NCBI RefSeq assembly: GCF_000004075.3
Contig: NC_026661.2
Coordinates: forward strand, 4,464,001-4,528,000
DNA from: Cucumis sativus
Lineage: Eukaryota; Streptophyta; Magnoliopsida; Cucurbitales; Cucurbitaceae
Direction of reading: 5' to 3'
DNA length: 64,000 nt
Shown here piece after piece: positions 1 through 10,945 of the stretch. A program made the translations under genes and the position numbers. The notes below the pieces were generated by a model. That model searched no databases. It was not told the origin of the DNA and worked only from the letters and a program-made list of their open reading frames with translations. The number at the start of each line of letters is the position of its first letter. Within the stretch, counting starts at the first letter, position 1.

Positions 1-1102
1 AATTGTTATAAAGAGAATTTATATAAATAGAAGAAAATGAAAAATATTAACATTACAAACAAAATGAATAATTGAGTTAAAATTTTGATTATTCAAATTG
101 GGATTTGATTAAAATAGTTTGTCAATTCTTCTCCTTTTAAAAATTATCCTCGGTAAAATTACTTTTATTAGGATTAAAATTATGTAATTGTTTCTAGATT
201 TATTTTCTATATTTTTCTATATATTAAAATTGATTTTTGAATAATTTAAATTAAAATAATAGTATTAATAAAAGTTAATTTGTTTGGTATTCGAAATTTG
301 GTTATTGGTAAAGTATTTTGATTTTTAATTTTTAGTTTTTAAAATATACTCTATAAATATTACTTTTATACATTGGTATTTTTAATTTTGATATCCACTC
401 GTTATAAGTTTATTTAAACTCACAAATTAAGTTTTAGAAGCTATAAAAGTGTATTTGAAGATTTGTTTTTCAATTTTGAAACTTCCTAAGAATTTACATG
501 TTTTTTATATATAAAAAAAAAAATTGAAATCTATAGAAAAAATATTGAGAAAAACAATAAAAGAAATGGAAAAAAACAGAAATGATTAAGAAATTAATAT
601 TTCAATAAATTATGAATAGACTTAAATTAATATATCATTTAACCTAAAAGAGAATCTCTAACCAATAGAATTGGGTGCATGCTTACAAGGACATGACTCA
701 GCATATACATATAGGTGTGTGTTTATATATATATAAACAATGTGATTAAGTGCTCATCATTTGGTTATTGGTTATTCATGTCTTCTCCCTACCAAGCACA
801 AAGGGTTCTTTCTTCAACATTGTTAGGATTAATTAATCCAACTTAATTCCAAATGATGAAGCTCATTGGTTATCCTTTAGATTAAAGAAGTTCCATAAGA
901 TTGTATAGGAATAAAGTGGGTTTGTTATGTTAAAAATGAATCAAACTAAATGGTAATGATATATAACTATGTTATTGGAGATTATTTTTAAAATACACGT
1001 AGATTTATGCCGCATCAAATAAATGTTAAAAGTATTGTGTTGAATTTGTTTTCTTAATAACTAATTTGTTGAGAGAGTGACTAAATTGTGCATGAACAAT
1101 AC
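1..1102. other. AT-rich intergenic DNA, no gene seen
   Basis: No reading frame of useful length and no protein similarity that I can recognise on either strand. It is very AT-rich, with short homopolymer runs and an alternating TA stretch near 725-735. Confidence 0.6.
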
Positions 1103-1385
1103 CACTACAACAATCTTTGCTTTGGATGTCAGTTATGAAATGACATCATACACATACGATGTTGAATTACCGTCATTGTATCATGTGACGTAGGTTTGAA
1201 ACGATGTCGGTTTGTGACTGACATCATAAACATACAATGACGGTTTGATATGGTGATAGTTTGTAACCAGTTTGTTACAATGTCAATTCGTAGCTGATAT
1301 CATACAAATGCCATTATATACATACGATGGTGGTTTGTTACAATGTTGTTCATTAATTGTTATTATTGTACATTACGATGATTTT
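1103..1385 (+). mobile_element. CACTA (En/Spm)-type terminal fragment
   Basis: The segment opens with CACTACAACAA, the usual start of plant CACTA termini. It continues with repeated subterminal motifs on the theme GATGTCAGTT / TGACATCATA / CATACGATG in both orientations, as is typical of the subterminal repeat zone. No transposase frame is visible. The other terminus was not found; a similar motif (CATGATGTTAGTTTACA) follows the neighbouring SINE near 1503, so the CACTA piece may be split by it. The family call rests on the terminal motif and the repeat pattern only. Confidence 0.5.
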
Positions 1386-1394
1386 TTTTATATC

Positions 1395-1482
1395 AGGTCA
1401 GCTTACGAGCACCTTGACTAGTCACACGGGACACTCGCCTTACCCTACAACGTTTGGGTGTCAAGGAAAGCCGTAAAAAATT
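1395..1482 (-). mobile_element. SINE 3' fragment
   Basis: On the minus strand this reads as the 3' part of the same tRNA-derived SINE seen at 45155: the segment with CCTTGACACCCAAACGTTGTAGGG, followed by CGAGTGTCCCGTGTGACTAGTC and a GTGCTCGTAAGCTGACC end. The tRNA-like head is missing here. It sits between two similar stretches (TTGTACATTACGATGA before, TTGTACATCATGATGT after). These may be a worn target duplication or simply CACTA subterminal repeats. Confidence 0.55.
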
Positions 1483-1489
1483 AACTTGA

Positions 1490-2774
1490 GCATTGTACAT
1501 CATGATGTTAGTTTACAATCAACATATTTATTATAACTTGCAACAATTATAGACGAAACATGAATCCTACATAGTCAAATTTTAAAATACTAACAAACAT
1601 CATCCAAAACTAAAAATTAACTTCAATGTAACTCATTTATAAATCTAGAAATTTGAAATGGATGGAAAACAACACCTAACCAAGTCCAATAGTAAAACTT
1701 CAATCTACCAAATTAATCTAAATTAAGTAACCAAGTTGGAATCCAAAGTTTAATCAACTTGATTGGATGGAAATTAACTAATACACATCTTAGGTATGAA
1801 ATTCTTGATCGAGATGGGCTCCTTTATAGATAGTATTTGCAATAAATCGTATTAATGATAGAAGTCAATCATATCGATAAGTTTTATCATCAATATCATT
1901 AACATACAAATATTCACTCATACCTACTTAACTTCTATTATTGATATCTAGCCAAGTTTTATCATGAATGTCAGTAGTAAATGATATCACTCATACACTG
2001 CTATCACTAACATCTACCTAAGTTAAATAACTCGTACACAAATATAATTGATATCATTAGGAGATGAATATCATTGATTTCTTTGATATCTCCCTAAATA
2101 ATACTAATGATATCACCAATGTCATTTATTTTAGAATAGCTTTGTAACTACCGAGAACAAATCTAACATAATTTTAAAAAATTAAGTTGACGGGTCAACC
2201 CTTACTATTTATACAAATATTTGATAGTTGTCATTAGAAGTAAAATCATTGATCGGTCCGTCGGCGTCCGTTTGGTAAAGTGTCCAACCAACATCGACAT
2301 TGATGGGTAAAGGTTGGTTAGTTTGGTTTTTTGTCGGGTCGATTTAACACTTATAAATAATTTTTGAAAATTCTTAATTTGAAACTTTTCGAAATCTACT
2401 ATGACGGATCGATCTCGGCTTAGTCTCTTCTATTTTTAATTTATTTTCTCAAATTATGGTGTTTGCTATCATTTTCCTTCGATTGTCACAGTCGGAAAAA
2501 CGCGCCAAAGCTTGGAAGAATGAAATATGAATGACGAAACTCAAAGACCCGAAGAAAATTCAAAAACGTCCAAATCTTTGACGACTTGACGATTCATTCA
2601 ATCTTCTTGACTTGGTCGCTTCAGGTGTTCTCAGTAGGCCATGGACAAATCCGGTTGGTGCCTCTCAAAAACATGCGTAACTCTTCAAATCCAACACTCT
2701 CTTCTGGTAATTCTAGTTCATCTATACCCTTTCTTCCCATTTTTTTTTTTTTTAATTGCTTCGAGTTTGATAAT
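1490..2774. other. Intergenic DNA upstream of the first LecRK
   Basis: No coding potential recognised. Between about 1810 and 2130 the word GATATC/TGATATCA recurs many times, which looks like a degenerate simple-sequence or repeat remnant; a similar texture occurs near 9450-9600. The last 200 bp are the probable promoter and leader of the LecRK gene, but I see no clear TATA box to name. Confidence 0.4.
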
Positions 2775-4868
2775 ATGTGTTCTGAATCTTCAATTTTCCG
2801 TTTTAAGTTTTGTTTCTTGTTGTTCTACTTTCTTTTCACTTCCTTCCATTGTTGCAGCTCCACCAATTTCTCCTTCTCTTCTTTCCCCAATTCCTCCAAT
2901 ATCATTTTCGTCAACAGTGCCACAAGAGGCACAGTTTTCGATCATCCTTCTCTCCGGCTAACCGACAGCCAGATTGGCGGCAGTGTCTTCAACAGCACCG
3001 GAAGAGCGTACTTCTCGGAGCCGATTCAACTATGGGATCCAGCTACTAACGTATCTTCTGATTTCACTACTTATTTTGAGTTTCAGATCTCGTTTCCTAA
3101 CGGGATCTCGAACGTCTCTGGCGGTGGAATTGCCTTCTTCATAGCTTCCGAGGATTCCGCATCGCCTCCTTTGAATTCCAGCGGCGGATGGCTAGGGCTG
3201 TTCAATCAGTCCAACGACGGAAATCCGTCGAATCAGATCGTCGCCGTTGAGTTTGATATCTTTAAAGATCCATGGGATCCTAGCGGTAATCATGTTGGCG
3301 TGGACGTGAATTCCATCGTCTCCATCGCTAGTCGTACTTGGAGTAATACAATGGTTTCTGGAGATATTTTGGGTGCTCGAATCACTTACAATGGAACATT
3401 GGGGAGATTGGATGTTACGCTGAAAGATCCTCAGGTTCCAAATGAGTCGATTACGTTGAATCTTACTGATGTTCCCATTGATGTGAAGAGAATTCTTCCG
3501 GCTAGAGTGATCGTTGGCTTTTCTTCATCAACGGGTCAGTCAATCCCAATTCAAGCAATTAGAAGTTGGAATTTCACATCGAGTTTGGATTTGATTGATG
3601 TAGCTGGAATTGTTGAGGAAAAATCCAAATTGTGGATTGTGGGTCTGGTTATTGGATTGGTTGGCTTGGTTTTTCTGTCTGGATTCTTATTTGTTGTTTG
3701 GTGGAGAAGAACAAAGAGGAAACAGAGAGAAAAAGAAGAGAGAGATGGTGATGATGATGATGATGATGATTTTGGTGATGAAGAAATTAGTATGGTGGAG
3801 AATGTTGTTGATGAAGAGTTCATTAGAGGAACAGGACCAAAGAGATTTGCTTATAAGGAACTTGTTAAAGCAACAAACAATTTTTCTCAAGAAGGAAAAC
3901 TTGGGCAAGGAGGTTTTGGTGGTGTTTACAAAGGTTTTGTGACAGAACTAAACATGGAAATAGCAGCAAAGAAGATATCAAGCACTTCCAAGCAAGGAAA
4001 AAAGGAGTACATCTCTGAAGTCAACATTATAAGCCGTTTGCGACATCGAAATCTTGTTCAACTCGTTGGATACAGTCACGAACGCGGCCATTTCGTACTC
4101 GTTTATGAGTACATGCCGAACGGAAGCTTAGATTCCCATTTGTTCGGGAAAAAATCACGCCTCTCCTGGCCTTTAAGATACAAAATAGCCCACGGCATAG
4201 CCTCTGCCTTGCTCTACCTCCACGAGGAATGGGAACAATGCGTTGTCCACAGAGACATCAAGTCAAGCAATGTGATGTTAGACTCAAACTTCAACGCTAA
4301 AGTAGGTGATTTTGGTTTAGCCAGACTTGTTGATCATGGTCTCCGCTCGCCAACGACAGTCGTAGCAGGCACGATGGGCTACCTAGCTCCAGAGTCCCTT
4401 CTCACAAGCAAAGCGAGTAAGGAATCAGACGTGTTTAGTTTCGGGGTGGTGGCATTGGAGATAGCCTGTGGGAGAAAAGCAGTGGAACACAATAAAGAAG
4501 AAGAAGAAAAGATTAGTTTGGTGAATTGGGTTTGGGGATTGTATGGACAAGGAAGACTTCTTGAAGCAGTTGATAAGGCATTGAATGGAGAGTTCAATCA
4601 AGAAGAAATGGTGCGTTTAATGACTGTGGGGCTATGGTGTGCACACCCAAATCATAACCTAAGAGCTTCCATAAGGCAAGCAATTCAAGTGCTGAACTTT
4701 GAAGCCCCTTTGCCTAAACTCCCAACACAAATGCCTGTGCCTATGTTCTATGCTCCCACAGCTCCCAATGAAAACCCTTTTTCATATATTTACTCAACCA
4801 ACACAAACTCTCAAGTATCATTGCAATCTGATACATCTCAGCCTGTTTCCTCCAAATCATCCTTGTGA
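2775..4868 (+). CDS. L-type lectin receptor kinase 1 (class IX-like), degenerate sugar site
   Basis: A single-exon receptor kinase of about 697 residues. I chose the ATG at 2775 because it opens a hydrophobic signal peptide (MCSESSIFRFKFCFLLFYFL); the open frame starts upstream at 2586 but that extension looks untranslated. Order of parts: signal peptide, legume-lectin ectodomain (about 30-275), one membrane helix (about 286-308), an acidic juxtamembrane stretch with seven Asp in a row, then a Ser/Thr kinase with GQGGFGG P-loop (from 378), lysine K399 in IAAKK, HRD (492-494) and DFG (512-514). The kinase is RD-type and looks active. The ectodomain is odd: the GDG motif of the other three LecRKs here is GGG, and the Asn four residues after FD is Asp, so the classical monosaccharide and metal residues are altered. 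Expected at the plasma membrane. Class is from overall resemblance. Confidence 0.9.
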   Translation: MCSESSIFRFKFCFLLFYFLFTSFHCCSSTNFSFSSFPNSSNIIFVNSATRGTVFDHPSLRLTDSQIGGSVFNSTGRAYFSEPIQLWDPATNVSSDFTTYFEFQISFPNGISNVSGGGIAFFIASEDSASPPLNSSGGWLGLFNQSNDGNPSNQIVAVEFDIFKDPWDPSGNHVGVDVNSIVSIASRTWSNTMVSGDILGARITYNGTLGRLDVTLKDPQVPNESITLNLTDVPIDVKRILPARVIVGFSSSTGQSIPIQAIRSWNFTSSLDLIDVAGIVEEKSKLWIVGLVIGLVGLVFLSGFLFVVWWRRTKRKQREKEERDGDDDDDDDFGDEEISMVENVVDEEFIRGTGPKRFAYKELVKATNNFSQEGKLGQGGFGGVYKGFVTELNMEIAAKKISSTSKQGKKEYISEVNIISRLRHRNLVQLVGYSHERGHFVLVYEYMPNGSLDSHLFGKKSRLSWPLRYKIAHGIASALLYLHEEWEQCVVHRDIKSSNVMLDSNFNAKVGDFGLARLVDHGLRSPTTVVAGTMGYLAPESLLTSKASKESDVFSFGVVALEIACGRKAVEHNKEEEEKISLVNWVWGLYGQGRLLEAVDKALNGEFNQEEMVRLMTVGLWCAHPNHNLRASIRQAIQVLNFEAPLPKLPTQMPVPMFYAPTAPNENPFSYIYSTNTNSQVSLQSDTSQPVSSKSSL
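3744..3770 (+). repeat. In-frame GAT microsatellite in LecRK 1
   Basis: A (GAT)n tract, interrupted by one GGT, encodes a poly-aspartate run directly after the basic stop-transfer segment of the kinase at 2775. It is likely to vary in length between accessions without breaking the frame. Confidence 0.85.
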
Positions 4869-7800
4869 TTTGTGCTTCCTCCTTTCTATGGGGCTCAAGG
4901 TAATTTCTCTATTGCTCCTTTTGGTTTGTCTTAAATTTAAAATTGTGTGAAGATGGCATAGCTAGATTGGTTAGCTTTTACTTTAATTAATTCCTTTTCT
5001 GTGAAAAAAAAATTCTTCCATCCAATTGGAAATTTGTGTAAGTTGGAATGTAAATGCATTTGATTTTGTATATAAAGTAGGGAAGTTATAGCTATTGGTG
5101 AGAATTTTCCAACGATTTATTTGTACGGGATAACTTTCTAGTTTCTAGATGTTATACTTAAACTAGTTGAGAAACAAATGTAATTTAGATTAAGTCTTTT
5201 CTAAATAGTAATCTTTTTAACATATAATGAATAGTTTTATACATGTTATTATATATCTACTTCAAGTCACAAGAATTAATGCAATAATTGCTACTTTCAT
5301 GTAAATGCAAGGTCTTTTGTTTTGTTTCTTTTACACATAAATGCATGTTGCATAAACATTGGAAGGATGGATGCACTTATTTCATGAGTGTGTCGTGTAA
5401 GTTGTAATCACTCAATCTTGAACAGATACATCCAAATAACATCTATTATATCTCATCTCGAAGAGTGGTATCTTGTCATTATCAATTACATTTATTCAAT
5501 TAAGACTTAATTTTTTAAAAATATATACATTTATGTTGTAAACTAAAAATCGAAAAGGTCGCATCCACCACCTGACAAAGAAATCAATGGAGCCAATGAT
5601 CTATTATTTGGCCTAATTCATTTTTCTTTATCACTTCTTACTATTAAGTTTTCTAAATATAATAATGTATGTTAACATAAAAATAAATATTTTAGGAAAG
5701 TTTCTGGTAGTCATAAAGTTTTCAAATGATTTGATTTTCAGCATTACTTAAGTAAATTGTTTCAAAAAAATCAAATTTCTTCCTCTAATAAATTGGTGAA
5801 AGCAAGAATCAACAAATGACTTGTTCAAAAAAGAAAAGATGGTATATTTGATACATACAAGTGCATGAATACGACAATTTGTATAATATATTGTCTTTGA
5901 GTACACTAGAAAATGTGTCGGGTTAATTTTCATTTTCAAATGTATGTTTGTAAACACAACAATACTTTGGGAATGAGTGGATTTCATAATACAATCATTT
6001 TTACTTATCACTTTCGTCACTCAGACATAAATTAAAATAAATAAATAAATAAAATATTTTAGTAAAGAAACCAGAAGAATTTGTTACCTGACAAATTATG
6101 ATTATACAATTTGGTGAGATGTATATGCACAGAAATGGTGGAGTATTTTTGAAAAGAATATTTATGCATGTTTTTACATATTTTAACAATATTACCAATC
6201 CTATTAGATATATACTTGAGATCTTCTTGAAAGAAAAAAAAAACATTAATTTGAAATATTATGCATTGAATGAATATATATCAACAAAATTAATAAATAA
6301 CAAAATAATTTTAATAAGAAATTTTTTAAAAAATTTAAATTGGTTAAAAATAAGAAAGATTTAGACAAAAAGAAAAAAAAGAAAGAAAAATCACTAGTAA
6401 TTTTCACAAATGTCCTAAATTTGAAATTATTTTTTTAAAATAGAATTTCGTATAAATTTTGAACAATAAAAACCTTCTAATAATTATAAATTATATACTA
6501 TATTCGTAATAAATTTAAAATTATTTTCTTATTAAAGATAATATTAATTAATTTCTTATATAAATGTGTTATTATTATGAAAATTATTTGAGTATATTTT
6601 TTTTAATGAAGTATTAATACAAAATATAATCCAATATGTAATATTATTGAAATTAATTTATCGTAACCGTGTAAATTATTTTATCTTCATCACCAAACCC
6701 TATTCAATTTTCAATTATCGTTGTCGGCCTTTTATTTCTATAACCTCAACTTTTCAATTTTTCATTGAGTTCATTGTCAACAACCGTTCATCTTCGTTAC
6801 GTTAACCTTTAATCAATAAACAAACATCTAATTTTCTTTGCTTTTTTCTTTATCCTTCAACATCCTTCACATTAACCTTACTATTTTTCGTAGATTTCGT
6901 TTCCTTTCGGTTAGTATTTGGTCGGACTTTTCTTTATTCATTTTGTTCTTAGTAGACTTACAATTAGTATGAATTTTCAATTATTTCCATTATTCTCCGT
7001 TTCATATATTTCAAGAACATATATATAAAATACACATATTTTACAATATGTTTTTTTGTCACTTCTCTATTCTAAATTTTCATTATCATATCGTATACTA
7101 CATAATTACAACAATAATTAACTATATACCCGTAAGATATTTGACATGATTTATTAAATATATACCACGTATTATTTACAATTATACTAATTTTTTAATA
7201 TTCCCGCAATACAGAATAGGTTATATATTTAATTTATTATATATATACCACATCTAACTTTCTATTATAATAGCTTTTTAATATTTTCGTTATTCATATA
7301 TACAATGGTATGCCACTAAATAATAAATTTATATTTTGTGATTTATCACGTATATACTAATGCATATATTCAAGAATACATACATATATTTTTTTTCATG
7401 TTTTGTGATTTTTTCTTATTGCGTATATATACCAATATATACACAGATTATATATCCATTCAGTTTTTTATTTATTATTTTTTACATATATACTATTTAA
7501 TAATTCATTCATGTTTTGTGATTTGTTATATATATATACTACTATATATATTCAATAATACATCTATAGATTTTTTTTTTCATGTTTTGTGATTTTTTCT
7601 TATTGCATTTATATACCACTGTATACACATATTATATATTCGATCAGTATTTCTTAAAAATTCTTACATCTATACTACTGCATAATACATATGTATTACT
7701 TCATATATTCAATAATACATAAGTGATATTATCTTCAATATACTCAATATATATACCTCTAATGTATTTCGAATACGAAATATAAATTCTTATTAACCTT

Positions 7801-8738
7801 AAATTTTTGTCAATTTTTTTTCTTGAAATATCACTGTATTAGTTAGCTGCCGATGTTCTTCTTCTTCTTCACCGCTTATATTTCCCCCAATCATCTATTA
7901 TTCGGCGTCTTTTGTGAAGAATTAATATTCAATGTATTCGAATAATGAAACTTTTACTTTATTTTTTTTAGTTTTCTAAACCGTAACTCACGTCTCTGAT
8001 TTCTCTCATTGTCGGTCCACCTTCTATAAACAAATTGATATAATAACTTTTCGTTAATAAAATATACACCGCATTATTCAATATATACTATAATTGGATG
8101 GAATATATGAAAAACGAACAAAAGAATGGACAAAGAGAGAAATTGAAAAGTGAGAGAGAGATCGAGAGGAAAGATGTTTTTGAACAATATCACCAAAATA
8201 AAAAAAATTAAGGGAAAATCCTTGTTATAATATTACCATAACAAAATTAATCACTTACTATATTTATATAAGATATTTAATAAATACAAATATTAACCAT
8301 GATCCACTTTCGTTTTCTTTTTTCTATTTTTAATTTATTATTAACAATAAAGATGGGTTACATTGGTCATTTATGCCTTATATTTGTGTAAAATATTAGG
8401 CGAATTAGGATATTCTAAAAAAATTTAAGAAATTTGGATTAATCTTGTAATATAGTATACCATTTTACGCTATCTTAGGTCAAGACCCTAAAAATAAACT
8501 TAAAAACCTAATAAGGAAATAATTCAATTTGATGACGTGGCAGTGCATGGTCCAATAACATTAGGACATGTCAGCATTTAAATAATAAAAGAGAAAACGA
8601 ATTTAATAGTACTAAATGGATACAACGGTCAAAAGCTTTTAAAAGGTAATAATATTCTATTCCAACTAATTTACGTCAACATATTCCTTTATTATTATTA
8701 TTTATTTTTGAGATAATACATTTTGTTTTAAATTACCA

Positions 8739-8910
8739 AAACCATAAAAAAATAGTAAGTAAATTGCATTAGATGACAATAAAATTTAGAAAAAAGTAGC
8801 TCATAACACTATAACGAAAATAAAACGATAATATATTTTGAAAATGCAAGTAACATGGACTCTATTATCATAAATTTTCTTTTGTTATTTTTACAAATTT
8901 CCTAAGATAA
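8739..8910. repeat. AT-rich dispersed repeat with inverted ends
   Basis: The segment contains AAATTGCATTAGATGACAATAAAATTTAG, then ATGGACTCTATTATCATAA and a TTTTGTTATTTTTACAAATTTC end. The same phrases in the same order appear near 50070-50290 (AAATTGCATCAAATGA, CATGAACCTTATTATCATAA, TTTGCTAATTTTGCAA) and in part near 50448. It behaves like a short non-coding mobile repeat of unknown family. Confidence 0.45.
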
Positions 8911-9041
8911 TATTTACAACTAATTTTAATTCCACTCAATTTCCTATATCATAAAAGTGAGTTATTGTAATAGTTTGATCTTTAATATAAACGTGGAGGG
9001 AATTTGATTTGTTCTTCCTCGAAGAAAAAGAATGTTATAGC

Positions 9042-9077
9042 AGTTCGACTCTAGCTGTCGAAAGCTAGAGTCGAACT
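9042..9077. repeat. Perfect 15-bp stem hairpin
   Basis: AGTTCGACTCTAGCT at 9042-9056 is exactly complementary to AGCTAGAGTCGAACT at 9063-9077, with a six-base loop GTCGAA. It is GC-richer than its surroundings. The loop itself matches the complement of TTCGAC in the stem, so alternative pairings exist. No gene adjoins it. Confidence 0.8.
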
Positions 9078-9591
9078 TTGAGTGACATATCTAACAGAAA
9101 GTATGTGTGAGTTTATATCGAACAAATATCCATTTTTCTCGTAATTATTTTTACAGTTAATTTTTGTTATTATATATTTTATTTGCATGAAACCAATTAT
9201 TGCAATTTTCATTAGTTCTATAATTTTGTTATGTTGGTCAAAAGTGTTGGTTTTTATTTTTTAAATGGTCTTGAAATGAATTTATTTGTATCTAATTAAT
9301 TCCTCTTTAAATCATTTGATAGCGAAAACATTTATTAATTTTTTTTAAAAATTAGTTTTAATTAGTTTGAATAATCCCTTTTGTGTATTAAAAAATATCA
9401 TTAATATTAGTGATAAGGTAAAATATCCTAAATTATTGAGACTAGTATATTATATTGCTGATATCCAATAGAAGTTTTTATGAAATCATAACTTATATAT
9501 AGGTGATATCAATGACGATCATATGAATGATATCAGTGATAGAACCTAGTTAGATATCAATAGTTATATTATTGTATGACTATCAATTATT

Positions 9592-9840
9592 AAATTTGAT
9601 AGTATGAGTTCCATCTCAAAACCAATTGACAATGAGAGGATTAATCCATCTATCTTATATGGAGTATGAGTAAATTCCCTTGGTTTTTTCAATGTGGAAC
9701 TCTCAATACTTCTCCAATATGTCCCCTCAAGATGATGTCTCTTTGGATTTACCTATTTTGGATCGAATACTCGTTTGAGTTTAATGAGATTTAATACTAT
9801 ATTAAATTTGATAGTATAGAGTTCCATCTCAAAATCAAAT
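9592..9840. repeat. Segment flanked by ~34-bp direct repeats (possible LTR-type remnant)
   Basis: AAATTTGATAGTATGAGTTCCATCTCAAAACCAA at the left end is nearly repeated at 9804-9838. Between them lies a stretch with TTTTTCAATGTGGAACTCTCAA, a phrase like that found in small LTR elements of plants. No protein coding is seen. I treat it as a fossil repeat; the class is uncertain. Confidence 0.3.
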
Positions 9841-10615
9841 TTAACATCAATGATATGAAAATGAAGGCTATATTTTTATATATTGCATTACTAGCTTATT
9901 TAATGGGAGGGTAGTTTAGTAAATTTGAGGCTTCTTTAAGAAAAATTCTAAATAAGGTTATGTTTGCATTTAATTTTAGGTTTGGTTATATTTACAATAA
10001 CTTTTATCTTCTCTCCCAATTTTTTATATTTATATTTATTATTATTATTATTATTTAGCTTTAAAAACTTATGGTCAAAAGAAACTTATTCTCATGAACC
10101 AAGCCATCAACTTTTACTTTTTTTTTTTTTCTTTTAAAAGAATTTCTTCTATAACTATACTTATTGTCTTCTTGGAAAGATAGATATATTTCCATCTTTT
10201 CAATAATAGAATCAATTTTTATTTTATCAACTCTTACATTGTAATGTAGTAGGGAAAATTAAAATGTATGATCTCAAATTTAATTTAAGTAATTAGAGAT
10301 ATGTTTCTTGATCAACGTGCAGTAAATTTATCTCTCTTTTTTTTTAAAAAAAATAATTTTGATACAACATATGCATGGATGTTTGAGAATTAAACAAGTT
10401 TCAAATTCGGAGGTTGACAAAACATTTTGACACACAAATATACTGAAGTGACATAGATACCGATGGATCTTATCTCTTACAAATTTTTAGTTTGACTATC
10501 ATCCATCCATCCACAATTTGATAGACTTATTTAATATATATGTGTCAAACAACCACGATTCCTGAAATAAAACCCCAAAGTTAATTAATTTTTACATAAA
10601 ACTAAGGTCATCAAA

Positions 10616-10945
10616 ATGAGTTCTTTGCCAAGTATTTGTTCCAAAAGGTGGATTAAATTCCCTAATGTTTTGATTCCTTGTTTGCAAGCCATTGCAGAGC
10701 ATGGAATAGAAGAGTTCAAGAAAAAACATGAAGTGAGCCTGATATACAAGAACGTTGTTGAAGGTTGGTATAAGGAGTTGGATGATCATGGAAATACTAT
10801 AAGGTACCGTCTTCATATTCAAGCATACGATTGTATTAGACGTCTACTCAAATTTGAAGCTGTTTTGCTCCAACAACATGCTCAGAATAATGAAAAATCT
10901 ACCATCACTCTTGAGTCTTTTGAACAGATAATTTCTTACCTCTAA
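10616..10945 (+). CDS. Cystatin-like protein, divergent member (109 aa)
   Basis: A small intronless gene. The middle reads IPCLQAIAEHGIEEFKKKH, the counterpart of the phytocystatin helix signature (LARFAVDEHN), followed by a strand with NVVEGWYKEL, then YRLHIQAYD, LLKFEAVLL and a closing ITLESFEQI, which match the order of strands in a cystatin fold. The QxVxG protease-binding loop of true phytocystatins is absent. There is no signal peptide, so a cytosolic protein is likely. It lacks the glycine-rich N-terminus of the three relatives at 14994, 19165 and 24333. A TATATA sequence lies near 10535. The fold is an inference from pattern; inhibitory activity cannot be assumed. Confidence 0.65.
   Translation: MSSLPSICSKRWIKFPNVLIPCLQAIAEHGIEEFKKKHEVSLIYKNVVEGWYKELDDHGNTIRYRLHIQAYDCIRRLLKFEAVLLQQHAQNNEKSTITLESFEQIISYL

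Larger units (their letters stand above)
4869..10615. other. Long AT-rich intergenic region
   Basis: About 5.7 kb with only short chance frames. Apart from the repeats listed separately (8739, 9042, 9592) I see no gene. A block at 6.6-8.1 kb is very AT-rich with many ATATAT and TTTT runs. Near 8531 there is a TGACGTGGCA G-box/ABRE-like word, with no gene beside it that it would obviously serve. Confidence 0.5.

Noticed and set aside
2586-2774. N-terminal extension of LecRK 1
   Set aside because: Would place the signal peptide internally; the ATG at 2775 fits the family better.
7338-7592. 84-codon frame in AT-rich DNA
   Set aside because: Low-complexity Tyr/Ile/Phe-rich translation typical of AT-rich non-coding sequence.
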